NCBI GenBank assembly: GCA_038025085.1
Contig: CM076144.1
Location: 22,690,001-22,754,000 of the forward strand
DNA: 64,000 nucleotides
From: Tetragonia tetragonoides
Taxonomy: Eukaryota; Streptophyta; Magnoliopsida; Caryophyllales; Aizoaceae
Direction: 5' to 3'
The notes beneath the pieces were generated by a model that saw only the letters and a list, made by a program, of their open reading frames with translations, had not been told where the DNA came from and did not search any database. This document shows positions 1 to 10,720 of this stretch, piece by piece (position 1 is the stretch's first letter; every line of letters begins with the position of its first letter). Position numbers and translations under genes: made by a program.

Positions 1-192
1 ACCGAACGTGGGAGGGCACTCTATGTGTTCATGTTCCTTTGCGCTTTCCATGCCGGGATTCGTTTTTGTGCCGGGAGGCACACACAAGGAGTGACCCCCG
101 ACTAGGGAAGGGACTGTTAGCCCAAGGGCCTTCAGCGCCCCTCCCCGGAGTGATAAACGTGTTCACGGGTCGTTCTGCTAGGCAGGTTTCGA
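1..192 (-). other. ITS1: ITS1 of rDNA, 3' end outside window
   Basis: Internal transcribed spacer 1, read on the minus strand. It starts directly after the 18S 3' end with the typical angiosperm opening (reverse complement of ggcaggtttcga at 181-192). A near match to the conserved angiosperm ITS1 core motif (GCGC then CAAAGGAA, reverse complement at about 34-44) is also visible. No 5.8S sequence is seen, so the spacer runs out of the window on the left. It is separated from a normal transcription unit by the broken 18S gene. Confidence 0.85.
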
Positions 193-335
193 CAATGATC
201 TTTCCGCAGCTTCACCTACGAAAACCTTGTTACGACCTCTCCTTCCTCTAAATGATAAGGTTCAATGGACTTCTTGCGACGTCGCCGGTGGAGAACCGCC
301 CACGTCGCCGCGATCCGAACATTTCACCGCACCAG

Positions 336-378
<43 letters not shown>

Positions 379-461
379 TGTAGTCAATGCGAGCTGTTGA
401 CTCACGCTTAGTAGGAATTCCTCGTTGAAGACTAACAATTGCAATGATCTATCCCCATCAT

Positions 462-505
<44 letters not shown>

Positions 506-783
506 GACCTGTTATTGCCTCAAACATCCGTGGCATGAAAGGCCATAGACCCTCTAAGAAGCTAGCTGCGAAGGTATGACTCCGCTTAGCTAGTTAGCAG
601 GTTGAGGTCTCGTTCGTTAACAGAATTAACCAGACAAATCGCTCCACCAACCAAGAACTGCCCTGCACCACCACCCATAGAATAAAGAAAGAGCTCTCAG
701 TCTATCAATCCTTACTACGCCTGGACCTGGTAAGTTTCCCCGTGTTGAGTCAAATTAAGTCGCAGGCTCGACTCCTGGTGGTA

Positions 784-815
<32 letters not shown>

Positions 816-906
816 TCGACCATACTCCCCCCGGAACCCTAAAACTTTAATTTCTCATAAGGTGTCGGCGGCGTCCTAAAAGTAACATTCGCCGATCCCT
901 GGTCGA

Positions 907-945
<39 letters not shown>

Positions 946-951
946 GTCGAG

Positions 952-997
<46 letters not shown>

Positions 998-1003
998 GTC
1001 GCC

Positions 1004-1038
<35 letters not shown>

Positions 1039-1041
1039 CTG

Positions 1042-1072
<31 letters not shown>

Positions 1073-1426
1073 CGTTAATCATTACTCCGATTCCGAAGGC
1101 TAACACAATAGGACCGGAATCCTATGATGTTATCCCATGCTAATGTATCCAGAGCGTAGGCCTGCTTTGAGCACTCTAATTTTGTCAAAGTAACAGCACC
1201 GGTGGCACGACCCAGCCAGTTAAGGCCAGGAGCGCATCGCCGGTAGAAGGAGCAGAATGGCCGATGCATACCGCTAGGCGGATCGGTCCACAACATAAAT
1301 ATACGATATTGGAGCTGGAATTACCGCTGCTGCTGGCACCACACTTGCCCTCTAATGGATCCTCGTTAAGGGATTTAGATTGTACTCATTCCAATTACCA
1401 GACTCAAAGTGCCTGGTATTGTTATT
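193..1426 (-). rRNA. 18S: 18S rRNA pseudogene, 3' part
   Basis: The 3' two thirds of a small-subunit rRNA gene on the minus strand. The 3' terminus (reverse complement of caatgatc at 193-200) and the conserved blocks around the decoding site are recognisable. So are the ggtgtgtacaaaggg primer-site region near 358 and the block near 1310-1420. Several positions differ from the plant 18S consensus, for example in the otherwise invariant 3' end. The gene stops at gttatt (1421-1426), where a Ty3/gypsy element begins, and resumes at 8717. With the insertion, the substitutions and the missing segment it cannot give a functional rRNA. Confidence 0.95.
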
Positions 1427-1950
1427 CATGGGTGAGTGGGCGGTTACATGATAGTTGACAAAGACGGTTACCAAAGGCATGGCGCCTAGTAGGCGCGAAC
1501 GTGGGTCAACGTGGAGTCAACACCAGCGGTTATCCCACTACCCCACGATGGGGGAAACTACCCCAAGCACTAAAGGAGGCGGTTACACGAAAGTGGGGAG
1601 TGGAGACATGGCATTGTCCCACCCTCCCCACTAAGCGAGCGGTTACATAGGAACAACAACCCACTAAAGGGAGTTGTCCCATGATCTCCACTACGTGCAA
1701 GTTATAGGCGGTTATCCTTGTTTGTAGGCGCTTACTTGGCTGGGTTGTAGCCAAGGCTTTATCTATAAATAGTTCTCAGACGTCCGACAATGGACATACC
1801 CTTTGGCACCCGAATGTATGTGTCAAAGTAATTAATATACGAGCCATTTTACGTGTATACTTGCGTGTGAGTTGTTCTAGAGTGTTGCTAGAAGCTATCA
1901 TAGGCGAAAAAGTTAGCCGCAAATCAGTGCCAAGCTTTAACCCTGTGACA
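1427..1950 (+). repeat. 5' LTR remnant of chromovirus
   Basis: This segment matches 8194-8716 almost base for base, including a TATA-like box (tctataaatag near 1762) and the 3' terminus ...tgtgaca. The left edge abuts 18S sequence abruptly. In the 3' copy the LTR-like sequence probably continues to about 7859, so this copy appears truncated at its 5' end. A possible primer-binding site begins at 1954 (tggtccgacctgccgg), but I do not recognise the matching tRNA. Confidence 0.85.
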
Positions 1951-1998
1951 ATTTGGTCCGACCTGCCGGATAGGCTATACTTAGCCGGTTTCGAAGCG

Positions 1999-3306
1999 AT
2001 GACTAAGAAGGGTACCCAGACCCAAGACGATGCTGAAGCCCCGGTGTTAAGCCAAGGAGCTTCTCATAACCTGGCTACGTTAGAAGGACATGAGGCAAGG
2101 CAAGGGGAAGGAGTCCCTACCTCTGGCCGTGGTGATGGCAACTTCTCTGTGCATACCACGGACACGTCCAGCACGGGGTCAACAAAATCCACTCCCCCTG
2201 CCTCTGATGCTAAGGGAAACCCCAAGGGTACCCCGAAGAAGGGAACTAAGGCCAAGGGTCCCGAAGTGTCGGGAGAAGCACCCGTCACTCCTAACTGGCG
2301 CCATGTGAAGCGCATTGCTCGGGTGGAGACCATGCTCGGTCTCAACCCCAAGAACTTTGACGATGCTCCAGTGCCCTGGTTGGATCTCCCCTTCCTCAAG
2401 ATGAGGATGGAGAGTCTCGAGAAGTCCCTAGATGAGACAAAGAACAAACAATCAGAAACCTTATGGAAGATCGACTTACTTTTAAGTCGTGGATCGCGAG
2501 GTAGGAACTTTGGAGAAGGTACGTCCTACCTTCCTCCTCCTCCTCCCCCTCCCCTAACTGAAGTGGAGCGCCTCCGAAGGGAACTGGAACCCCTACGGAA
2601 GCAAAGAGAGGAACCGAGAGGAGAGCGGTTCAAGATCAAAGTCCCGGACCCGAAGGCATTTACCGGAGTGCGCTGCGCGAAGGAGCTAGAGAACTACTTG
2701 TGGGACATGGAACAATACTTTGAAGTTGCTCATGTCCACGAGTGTGACAAAGTCATGGTTGCTACGATGTATCTGTCTGGAGACGCCAAGCTGTGGTGGC
2801 GCTCCCTTGCGGAACTGGACAAATCCCCCGGGCATACTCCAATCAGAGATTGGGCTACTCTAAAGGTAGAGTTAAAAGCTCAATTTCTCCCAAATAATGC
2901 ATCGTGGTTGGCTAGAGAAGCCCTGAAGAACTTGAAGCAAACCAAAACGATTCGCGACTATGTCATGGAGTACAGCTCCCTCATGCTGAACATCAAGGAG
3001 ATGTCGGAGGAAGATAAGTTATTTAATTTTATGTCTGGATTAAAGCCTTGGGCTCAAACCGAGCTTCGTAGGAAGAAAGTTAGGACTTTATCTTCCGCTT
3101 TTGCTGCTGATGATGCTTTAATTGATTTTAAACATAGCAATATCACTAACCCTGAACAGGAGTCTTCCGGTGGTGACCGAAAGAGGAAGCGTGACAATGG
3201 GTTTAAGAAGGACCCCGACAAAGGCAAAGGCAAAGGCAAAGGTAAAGGTGTAGCCAACGAAGAATCCGCTTCGCTTGCTGAATGCGATCACGACGACGCT
3301 ACCTAG
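1999..3306 (+). pseudogene. gag: Chromovirus Gag
   Basis: Capsid polyprotein of the retrotransposon, about 435 residues from the ATG at 1999. The open frame extends upstream into the LTR, but the first ATG after the LTR is the sensible start. The middle holds a Retrotrans_gag domain (WW at AKLWWRSL, then FLPNNA and the IRDYVMEY/MSGLKPWAQ segments). A Pro-rich stretch follows residue about 215 of the open frame. The C-terminus is a Lys/Gly repeat (KGKGKGKGKG) and no CCHC zinc knuckle is visible, so the nucleic-acid-binding end is probably lost or replaced. Chromovirus gag and pol are usually one frame. Here a frameshift near 3290 separates them. Confidence 0.85.
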
Positions 3307-5361
3307 TGCCCATGACAACCTGCTCTATGTCCATGTCAAGGTGGCTGGATATGACTTGTTGGCTATGGTTGACACAGGTGCTACTCACAACTTTGTGAGA
3401 ACCGAGACAGTCCAAGGGATCGGGCTGCCCCTTACCCAATGCGCTAACCGTATGAAGCGGTGAACTCTGAAGCCCGGCTACAGGGTGCATCTCGAACGTA
3501 GAAGTTCGAGTCGGATGATGGGAAGGGAGGTGCGACTTAATAGCTGTCAAGCTTGATGACTTCGGACTCATCCTGGGGAATGAGTATGTCCGATGGGCGA
3601 TGGTGGTCGTGATGCCCCATCTAAGGGGAATGCTGATTGGCGACGAGAAGTCCCCATGCTTTGTGAAAGCCGTGGACAATCCTTCGACCTTAGACCGTGG
3701 AGGTCGTAATGGGGGAGGAAAAGGGAAAGGTGATGCAAAGATGGACTTTTGCTCCGCCCTACAAGTCAAGTCATGTTTGGACAAAGGGGAGCCAACCTTT
3801 TTGGCGGCACTCCTTGAGATCAAACCCGACGTGAAAGTAGAGGTGCCAGACAAGGTGGTAGATGTACTTGGAAGGTTCAAAGATGTCATGCCACCCGAGC
3901 TGCCTAAGACCTTGCCCCCTCGTCGCGCAATCGACCACAAAATCGATCTAGAGCCCGGCGCGGTGCCGCCTGCTCGTGCGCCTTACCAGATGAGTCCGGC
4001 GGAGCTGGTGGAATTGAGGAAGCAACTTAACGACCTCTTGGAGGCAGGTTTTGTTCAATTCTCTAAAGCTCCATTTGGTGCCCCTTTTTTATTTTAGAAA
4101 AGCTCTGATGGCTCATTGCGTATGTGCATTGATTACAGGGCACTAAACAAGGTGACGATAAAGAACAAGTATCCTATCCGACGGGTGGATGACCTGTTTG
4201 ATCGTTTGGCACAAGCAGCATGGTTCACCAAGCTGGATTTGCGTTCAGGATATTGGCAAGTGAGGATTGCTGAAGCCGATGAATCAAAGACCACGTGTGT
4301 GACGCGTTATGGATCTTTTGAATTCTTAGTTATGCGGTTTGGGTTGACAAATGCCCCGGCAACCTTTTCCAATCTCATGAACAATGTCCTTTACGAATTT
4401 TTATATCGTTTTGTTGTGGTGTATTTGGATGATGTTGTTATCTATAGTGAGACTTTGGATCAACATGTGTATCATCTGAATTTGGTTCTCCAAAAACTAA
4501 GGGAATATGATCTCTTTGTTAAAAAGGAGAAATGTGAATTTGCTCAACGAGAAATTTCCCAAACAAGTAAGGATGGATGACCGCAAGGTGCGGGCAATCC
4601 TTGATTGGTTACCCCCGAAAAATGTCTCAGAGTTGAGATGCTTCCTTGGTCGACCTAATTATTGTCGAAAGTTTATTAACGGCTATTCAAAGAGGATTGC
4701 CCCGTTAACCGACCTCCTGAAAAAGGAACATAGGTTGGAATGGACGCAGAGGTGCATAGATGCCTTTAAGGATATTAAGCATGCCGTGGCTTTGGAACCC
4801 GTACTTACATTACCAATCCTTTACCAACCTTTTGAGGTGCACACGGATGCATCAGACCGAGCCATTGGTGGCGTCCTAGTCCAAGACGGACATCCCGTCA
4901 CATTAGAGAGTCGTAAGCTCAAGGGAGCCGAAGAGAGATATTCGACTCACGAAAAGGACATGCTTGCGGTGGTGCATTGCCTCCTTATATGGAGAGTATA
5001 TCTCCTTGGAACAAAGTTCGTGGTTAGAACCAATAACGTTGCTAACACTAACTTTAAGACTCAAAAGAAGTTATCCGCGAAAAAGGCCCGATGACAAGAG
5101 TTTCTTGAAGAGTATGACTTCACGTTGGAACACAAGCCGGGGAGGCACAACGCTGTTCCCGACGCTTTGAGTCGGCGCTCCCACGAGATTGTGGCAGCGT
5201 TAGTTCAGATTGAGTCTGACTTTACCGAAAGGGTTCGGACAGCCGCGATAGGCGATGTCTTGTACGCTAAGCTTAAGGAACAAGTCGAGAAAGGGGTTGC
5301 TCGTAGATTTTGGATCGAGAGAGATCTAATCTATGCCAAGGGTGTTAGACTATATGTGTAA
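3275..5361 (+). pseudogene. pol: Chromovirus Pol: protease, RT, RNase H
   Basis: Broken polyprotein. The aspartic protease shows the active-site motif VDTGATHNFV (about 3365-3400) and then shifts frame. The reverse transcriptase runs from about 3870 to 4580, with KLDLRSGYWQV and the catalytic YLDD (about 4420-4435). It is cut by an in-frame TAG at 4095 and a frameshift near 4570. RNase H follows (TDASDRAIGGVL, THEKDMLAVV). Its usual TDN motif reads TNN, so one catalytic Asp is lost. A TGA at 5092 is followed in the same frame by the tether segment (HKPGRHNAVPDALSRR). Reading stops where an LTR-like insertion begins at 5357, just before the integrase zinc-binding region. Confidence 0.88.
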
Positions 5362-6909
5362 CACCCTGAATTTTCTACTAAAATAAATAAATAAAAATAA
5401 ATAGACTCGAGCCGAAAATCCGGCAGAGTTCCTTTAAACTGAATAAACCAGTCTAAAAAGACTAATATAAACCTGCTTAACAAAAATAAAACAATATCCA
5501 AACATCCCAGCGGAAGACTCTAATAATTCAGGGCGCTACCGCCACACTCACTCATACGAATGAGTGTAAAGCTCTTCAACTGAAACTATTAATAATGATC
5601 TTAAAAATATACTAGGTGGTCTATTTATTACAATTTGATCTGAAAGCTAAAAACATAATGAAAATCTAAAAGTAAACTCTTCCTGCCAATACTGTATATG
5701 AGCTACTATATCGAAGCGTCCTCACAACAAACAACCTGCACAAGTAATCTGTCACCAGGGAAAGACACGATTCACATCGTGGATGACAGCCCAAAACGGG
5801 TCTGTGTGAACTGAGTAACAAACATCTATCTAATATAGGCCACTTTAAATTAATTTCAAGTCTAAACAAAGAATCATTCATATAGAGCAAGCATTCAGCT
5901 CCCATTTCACCTTAACTCTACCTCATTCACTTCTATAGTCATAAGTCATACAGAGTAAACATATAATTGTTATTGAGTTCCTAGTGTATTCGAAAAAGTT
6001 GGAAACAGTAAATATAAAACAGACATCAATCTCTGCTATAATAGACCTTGATTAATGTTTCTCATGATTCTCTCCTCTTAATACTTTAAAAGAGTCATTT
6101 CTCCTTTGAACCTCTGACCTTGGTAGCTTTTAACTAGCCTTGCAGCTCTTCCCGTATAGGGGCCTGTAACAAGCCTTGTGGTTGTTCGCAATAATGGGCT
6201 GTAACTATATAAAAGTATTGAACTATAGCATTATATGTTTTATTATTTGTTTTGCATTACTGAATTGGGCATTTGGGAGCTAGGTTCCTCGGGCCGCCAC
6301 ATCTTGGGGGTGTTTAAACCCTTGACCGCATCTTGGGGGTCAAGCCACATATTGGGGGCCAAATGTGTTATCTGTAATCTGTAACAAGCCACATCTTGGG
6401 GGCTCTTCCCATATAGTGGCTAGAACTATTGATCATTGCCACATCTTGGGGGCACAGTTTAAAACTCAGGGACGTCCCCCGTAAACTCATTATAACACAT
6501 CTGGAGTACCCATAGGTTCCACACTGCCCAAAGCCATCTTCCACTTTACGTTTTAGTAGCTTAAATAGCTTTTCATCACTTCATTTCTCATGCTATTTCT
6601 ACATTGCAACATATTCTTGTTCACATAGTTTAAAACCAGCTAGTAGCACCGGAACACATAAATCTTTGTCCATCTGAACGCACACAAAACCTCTCATACT
6701 TTAACATCATATAAACTTCTCATAATTGAACGTCTCGTTCAATTATATAATTGCTCATCTCTTTTATCTCAAGCTGTAGCATTGGAGCACTTGAAAATTT
6801 CTTTTCTTTTCCTTTTTATTCACTCTTTTACTCACTAGCAATCTACAGACTCATCTTTATATGCATAACAATAACTTTAGCATCTTACTATAAAAGAGAG
6901 TTAGCTGAA
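5357..6909 (-). mobile_element. LTR-like insertion in chromovirus pol
   Basis: About 1.55 kb of noncoding AT-rich DNA sits between the end of RNase H and the last third of integrase. It begins tgtaacaccctgaat, the same type of terminus as the solo LTR at 30976, so it is probably a solo LTR in minus orientation. The right end is uncertain. The best guess is ...gaaatca at 6909, giving an imperfect 5-base duplication (atatg before 5357, atatt after 6909). The central integrase codons are missing across this junction, so a deletion accompanied or preceded the insertion. No coding capacity is seen inside. Confidence 0.6.
6297..6455. repeat. Short repeats of a CCACATCTTGGGGG motif
   Basis: Five or so imperfect copies of ccacatcttggggg or gcatcttgggggtc occur over about 160 bases inside the LTR-like insertion. 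Spacing is irregular (about 20-70 bases). They may be a regulatory or structural feature of that LTR; no function is evident. Confidence 0.7.
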
Positions 6910-7803
6910 ATCAATATTCACTTTACAGGGAAATTCTGGCTACAACTGTTTAATCAGTTGGGTTCTCAGTTGAAGTTTTCCACGGCGAACTACCCTCAAA
7001 CCGATGGTCAAACGGAGAGGATCAACGGATTGGTTGAGGAGTATTTGAGGCATTATGTGACTACCTCGCAATGAAACTGGTTTACGTTGTTAGAGACAGC
7101 CCAGTTTTGTTACAATTTGCATCGGAGTAGTGCAACGGGGTATAATCCATTCGTGGTAACCATGGGTTGGCAACCTCTAACTCCTGCGGAGGTAGGAAAA
7201 TAGAAGACGAGTGGGAAATGCCCGACTGCCTACAACTTTACGCGGCAAAGGCAGGAAATTCTCGACGAAGCTCGAGATAGCCTTGAGAAGGCTCACCGAC
7301 GTATGAAAAAGTACGCTGACCAGAAAAGGAGGGATGTTGAGTTCCAAGTCGGGGACTTGATTATGCTCAAGTTAAACCCTTAAATCTGGAAAAAGATAAG
7401 CGGGAAGAACCGACACAGAGGTGTCATCCCTCCCTACGACGGTCCATTCAAACTAATGACCCGAGTTGGAAACGTAGCCTATCGGTTAGAGCTACCAGAA
7501 AGGATGAAGGTTCATCTGACGTTCCACGTGAGCCTCCTTAAACCGTTTCACGCGGATACCCTAGGGGTACATCCGATGATAAAAAGGGCTCCCCCTACTG
7601 TCAACCAGGAGTTCGACAGGAAGGTAGAGAAAGTACTCGATCATAGGGCCATTGGGCAAGGAAAGAAAAATTTCCGAAGGGACTTCTTAGTGAAATGGGA
7701 AGGAGTACCCGAGTCGGAAGATACGTGGGAACGGGCGGAAACACTATGGCAATACGAGGATGATATACAAACTTATCGAGACAACCTACCGGGGACCCTC
7801 TAA
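6910..7803 (+). pseudogene. pol: Chromovirus integrase C-terminus and chromodomain
   Basis: Resumption of the same pol gene. It starts in the integrase core at HFTGKFW and continues through YPQTDGQTERINGLVEEY, which contains the catalytic Glu. A TGA follows near 7071, and further stops interrupt the next 380 bases. From 7456 an open frame covers the integrase C-terminal beta-barrel (GNVAYRLELPE, HVSLLKPFH). A chromodomain follows (VEKVLDHR, FLVKWEGVPESEDTWE) with the aromatic/acidic residues expected for a chromovirus. The chromodomain normally guides integration to heterochromatin. The gene ends at 7803, shortly before the 3' LTR. Confidence 0.88.
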
Positions 7804-7858
7804 CAACGCCTTAGTGACACCTAGGCGCAACGCCTATGTCATCGGTCATGTTCCCTCC

Positions 7859-8716
7859 TGTCAATATTAGTAAAGCTTATAAGACCCTTTAGGGGGTACT
7901 TGCTCCGTGGAGGAGTCAACATGGGACACCGCCTAGGGAGCCTTATAGATGATGCGCTGGGCGCGGCTCTCGGTCTTGGTGCGGCCATGACGAGCTTGAC
8001 GGAAGGATTGTCCCCTAGGACAAAGTGGGCGGTGCCACTAAAGGAATGACAGTTGATGTTTAACCGATGTACGGCCAAGTGGTTATCCCACGTCCCTTGA
8101 AACGAGGGCGACTCAAGGGAGTGGGGAACATGCCCATTGACGAAGGAGGCGACCAGCGGTTACCCCGTGAACGTGGGTAACGGTTACCCAAGTCATGGGT
8201 GAGTGGGCGGTTACCTGACAGTTGACAAAGACGGTTACCAAAGGCATGGCGCCTAGTAGGCGCGAACGTGGGTCAACGTGGAGTCAACACCAGCGGTTAT
8301 CCACAACCCCATGATGGGGGAAACTACCCCAAGCACTAAAGGAGGCGGTTACACGTTAATGGGGAGTGGAGACATGGCATTGTCCCACCCTCCCCACTAA
8401 GGGAGCGGTTACATAGGAACAAAAGCCCATTAAAGGGAGTTGTCCCATGATCTGCACTACGTGGAAGTTATAGGCGGTGATCCTAGTTTGTAGGTGCTTA
8501 CTTGGCTGGGTTGTGGCCAAGGCTTTGTCTATAAATAGTGCTCAGACGTCCGACAATGGACATACGCTCTGGCACCCGAATGTATGTGTCAAAGTAATTA
8601 TTATACGAGCCTCTTTACGTGTATACTTGTGTGTGAGCTGTTCTAGAGTTTTGCTAGAAGCTATCATAGGTTAAAAATTTAGGCGCAAATCAGTGCCAAG
8701 CTTTAACCCTTTGACA
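7859..8716 (+). repeat. 3' LTR of chromovirus
   Basis: The part from 8194 on is the clear partner of 1427-1950. The true start is proposed at 7859 because tgtcaa there is the inverted complement of the LTR end ttgaca at 8711-8716. The sequence just before it is not a convincing polypurine tract, so this start is tentative. 18S rRNA sequence resumes at 8717. Confidence 0.65.
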
Positions 8717-9062
8717 GTAGGCCACTATCCTACCATCGAAAGTTGATAGGGCAGAAATTTGAATGATGCGTCGCCGGCGCAAAGGCCGTGCGATCCGTCG
8801 AGGTATCATGAATTATCAGAGCAACGGGCAAATCCCGCGTAGACCTTTTATGTAATAAATGCATCCCTTCTAGAAGTCGGGGTTTGTTGCACGTATTAGC
8901 TCTAGAATTACTACGGTTATCCGAGTAGCAGGTACCATCAAACAAACTATAACTGATTTAATGAGGCATTCGCAGTTTCACAGTCTGAATTGGTTCATAC
9001 TTACACATGCATGGCTTAATCTTTCAGACAAGCATATGAATACTGGCAGGATCAACCAGGTA
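8717..9062 (-). rRNA. 18S: 18S rRNA pseudogene, 5' part
   Basis: The first 340 or so bases of 18S rRNA on the minus strand. They run to the 5' terminus (reverse complement of ctggcaggatcaaccaggta at 9043-9062). The block starting gtaggccactatcc follows the LTR end without any duplicated bases. Compared with the plant 18S consensus as I know it, about 130 bases between this fragment and the one ending at 1426 are absent. They were deleted with or after the retrotransposon insertion. Confidence 0.95.
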
Positions 9063-10435
9063 GCACCATAAATCGACGCCGGACGCGTCTGAGCCTTTTT
9101 GAGTGATCGGGAGGACAACTCGCGCTCGACCGTCGTTCGTGCTGAGCGAAGAACGCTAGATTGGACAGCTAAGGCCTTTCGGACCCCTGCCCGCTCAGTG
9201 TTCCGCATCCCAGAGAACAGCTAGAGCACGCAGCCCATGCCATAGTCGCACCGAAGGCTCGACGTGGGTGGACGATGTGCTGAGCTTGAGTTGTCCACCC
9301 GGCACCCTTGGGAGGATGCCGGACGGAGATCTCATATTTTCAGGGTCATGATTACCATCACTAGGCATCAAACACAGGGAACCATGTTTCATCCAAGGCA
9401 ATTAGCTCTTGGAGCAATCGATGAAAAGTCTGTGGGTGTGCGGTTTACTGCACGAGCAGGAACCCCGCCAACCCAAACGAACCAAGTGCCACTCAGACGC
9501 CTTCACAATTACTGCGCCAAAATCAACCTCAACGTGCCCACGAAACTACATAGTAGCCCCATTGATGTCTGAGGGAGACCCCAACGAGCACAACACTCGG
9601 CGTGAAAATCTCGATGAAGGGACGTTCGTTGCCCACTCGCCAGCTAGACGGCTCATCCCAAAGGAGATCACATCCATACAACGTTTATACCCACCCATCG
9701 GCTAGACGACTCATCATGAAGGAGATCACATCCATACGACGTTTATACCGACCCGTCGGCTAGACGGCTCATCCCGAAGGAGATCACATACATACGACGT
9801 TTATACCAACACGTCGAATAGACGGCTCATCCCGAAGGAGATCACATCCATACCACGTTTATACCCACCCGTCGGCTAGACTGCTCAATCCCAAAGGAGA
9901 TCACATCCATCCGACGTCGGCTGGATGGCTCATCCCGAAGGAGATCACATCTTTCCGACGTTGTTTGAATAGCTCAATCCCGAAGGAGATCACATCCATC
10001 CGACGTTTATACCCGCAAGCCGGCTAGATAGCTCATCCCGAAGGAGATCACATCCATCCGACGTCGGCTGGATGGCTCATCCCGAAGGAGATCACATCTA
10101 TCCAACGTCTTCTGGCTAGCTCGATCCCAAAGGAGATCACATCCGTCCAACATTTATACCCACATCGTAACCGTAAGCCATCGTCGACCTCGACAGCGCC
10201 CGAGTGGACGCAACATGACACAACTCGGCCCCTAGTAGGCACTTCATGCGGCGTCACGTCGCGTCCATCTCCAGTGCCACCTCTGTCTCCTGCATAGGGG
10301 GCCGGTGCTTGAGCCGAGGTGTCGTGGGTGTCCGGCTATGATGGCGCACGACTAGACACTACTCGGTGCCTGGTAGGCGCTTTATGTCGCGTCGCTTGCC
10401 TTCCTTCGCCCACAAGCACTCTCTCAAGCAACTAC
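9063..10435 (-). other. 5' external transcribed spacer of rDNA
   Basis: GC-rich noncoding DNA immediately upstream of the 18S 5' end, as expected for the 5' ETS. It contains the 58-bp tandem array. Towards its upstream end there is an imperfect duplication of about 40 bases: actcggcccctagtaggc near 10217 and actcggtgcctggtaggc near 10352. The upstream limit is set by the candidate Pol I start and is therefore approximate. Open frames here are chance. Confidence 0.75.
9640..10165 (-). repeat. 58-bp tandem repeats in the 5' ETS
   Basis: About ten imperfect units, each containing gaaggagatcacatcc. Full units are 58 bases and also carry cgacgtttataccca and cgtcggctagac. Some units are shortened to about 44 bases by loss of the gtttatac part. 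Tandem subrepeats are common in plant rDNA ETS and IGS, where copy number varies between units. Confidence 0.92.
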
Positions 10436-10460
10436 CCCCTAAGGAGTCTTATAAGGTTTA
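10430..10460 (-). promoter_or_regulatory. Candidate RNA polymerase I start region
   Basis: On the minus strand this reads cttataagactccttaggggg. A TATA-like segment followed by a purine G-run resembles plant Pol I initiation sites (consensus roughly TATATAAGGGG). It lies about 1.4 kb upstream of 18S, just downstream of a very AT-rich block, which is the usual setting. The match is loose and rests on position as much as on sequence. Confidence 0.3.
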
Positions 10461-10720
10461 GTGGTTCTGACAGGAGTAGACATGAATAGTGCATAACTTT
10501 CATACTAGGGTTTTTGAGAGTTTGGATAATTATTTTCCAAAAGTTCCACCTCAAACTTTTCTAGTATATTATTAAGTTACGGAAAAACATTTTTTTTTCA
10601 TTTTTCACAGAAGTAACTATTTAATTTAATTTTTAATTAAAAATAGGCTAAAATATTTGAAATAAATAGAAATAATATCAGAAAAACTACAAATCACTTC
10701 AAAAAAATTGGGAAATATTT
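10461..10720. other. AT-rich IGS block
   Basis: Strongly AT-rich sequence with A and T runs (10560-10720) between the candidate Pol I start and the 301-bp repeats. Such a block upstream of the transcription start is typical of plant IGS. No gene or repeat unit is visible. Confidence 0.6.

Larger units (their letters stand above)
1427..8716 (+). mobile_element. Ty3/gypsy chromovirus inserted in 18S rDNA
   Basis: An LTR retrotransposon with gag, protease, reverse transcriptase, RNase H, integrase and a C-terminal chromodomain, in the Ty3/gypsy order. The two flanking copies, 1427-1950 and 8194-8716, are nearly identical LTR segments. The 5' copy seems to lack its first few hundred bases. The coding region is dead: frameshifts separate gag from protease and interrupt pol, several in-frame stops occur, and most of the integrase core has been replaced by another insertion (5357-6909). 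The chromodomain places it among the chromoviruses, but the exact clade cannot be assigned by eye. No target-site duplication is seen. Confidence 0.9.

Noticed and set aside
39..1754. Several ORFs of 60-76 codons
   Set aside because: They lie inside ITS1, 18S rRNA and the LTR; chance frames.
9640..10165. CRISPR-like regular repeats
   Set aside because: Units are tandem with no unique spacers, and the context is plant rDNA ETS.
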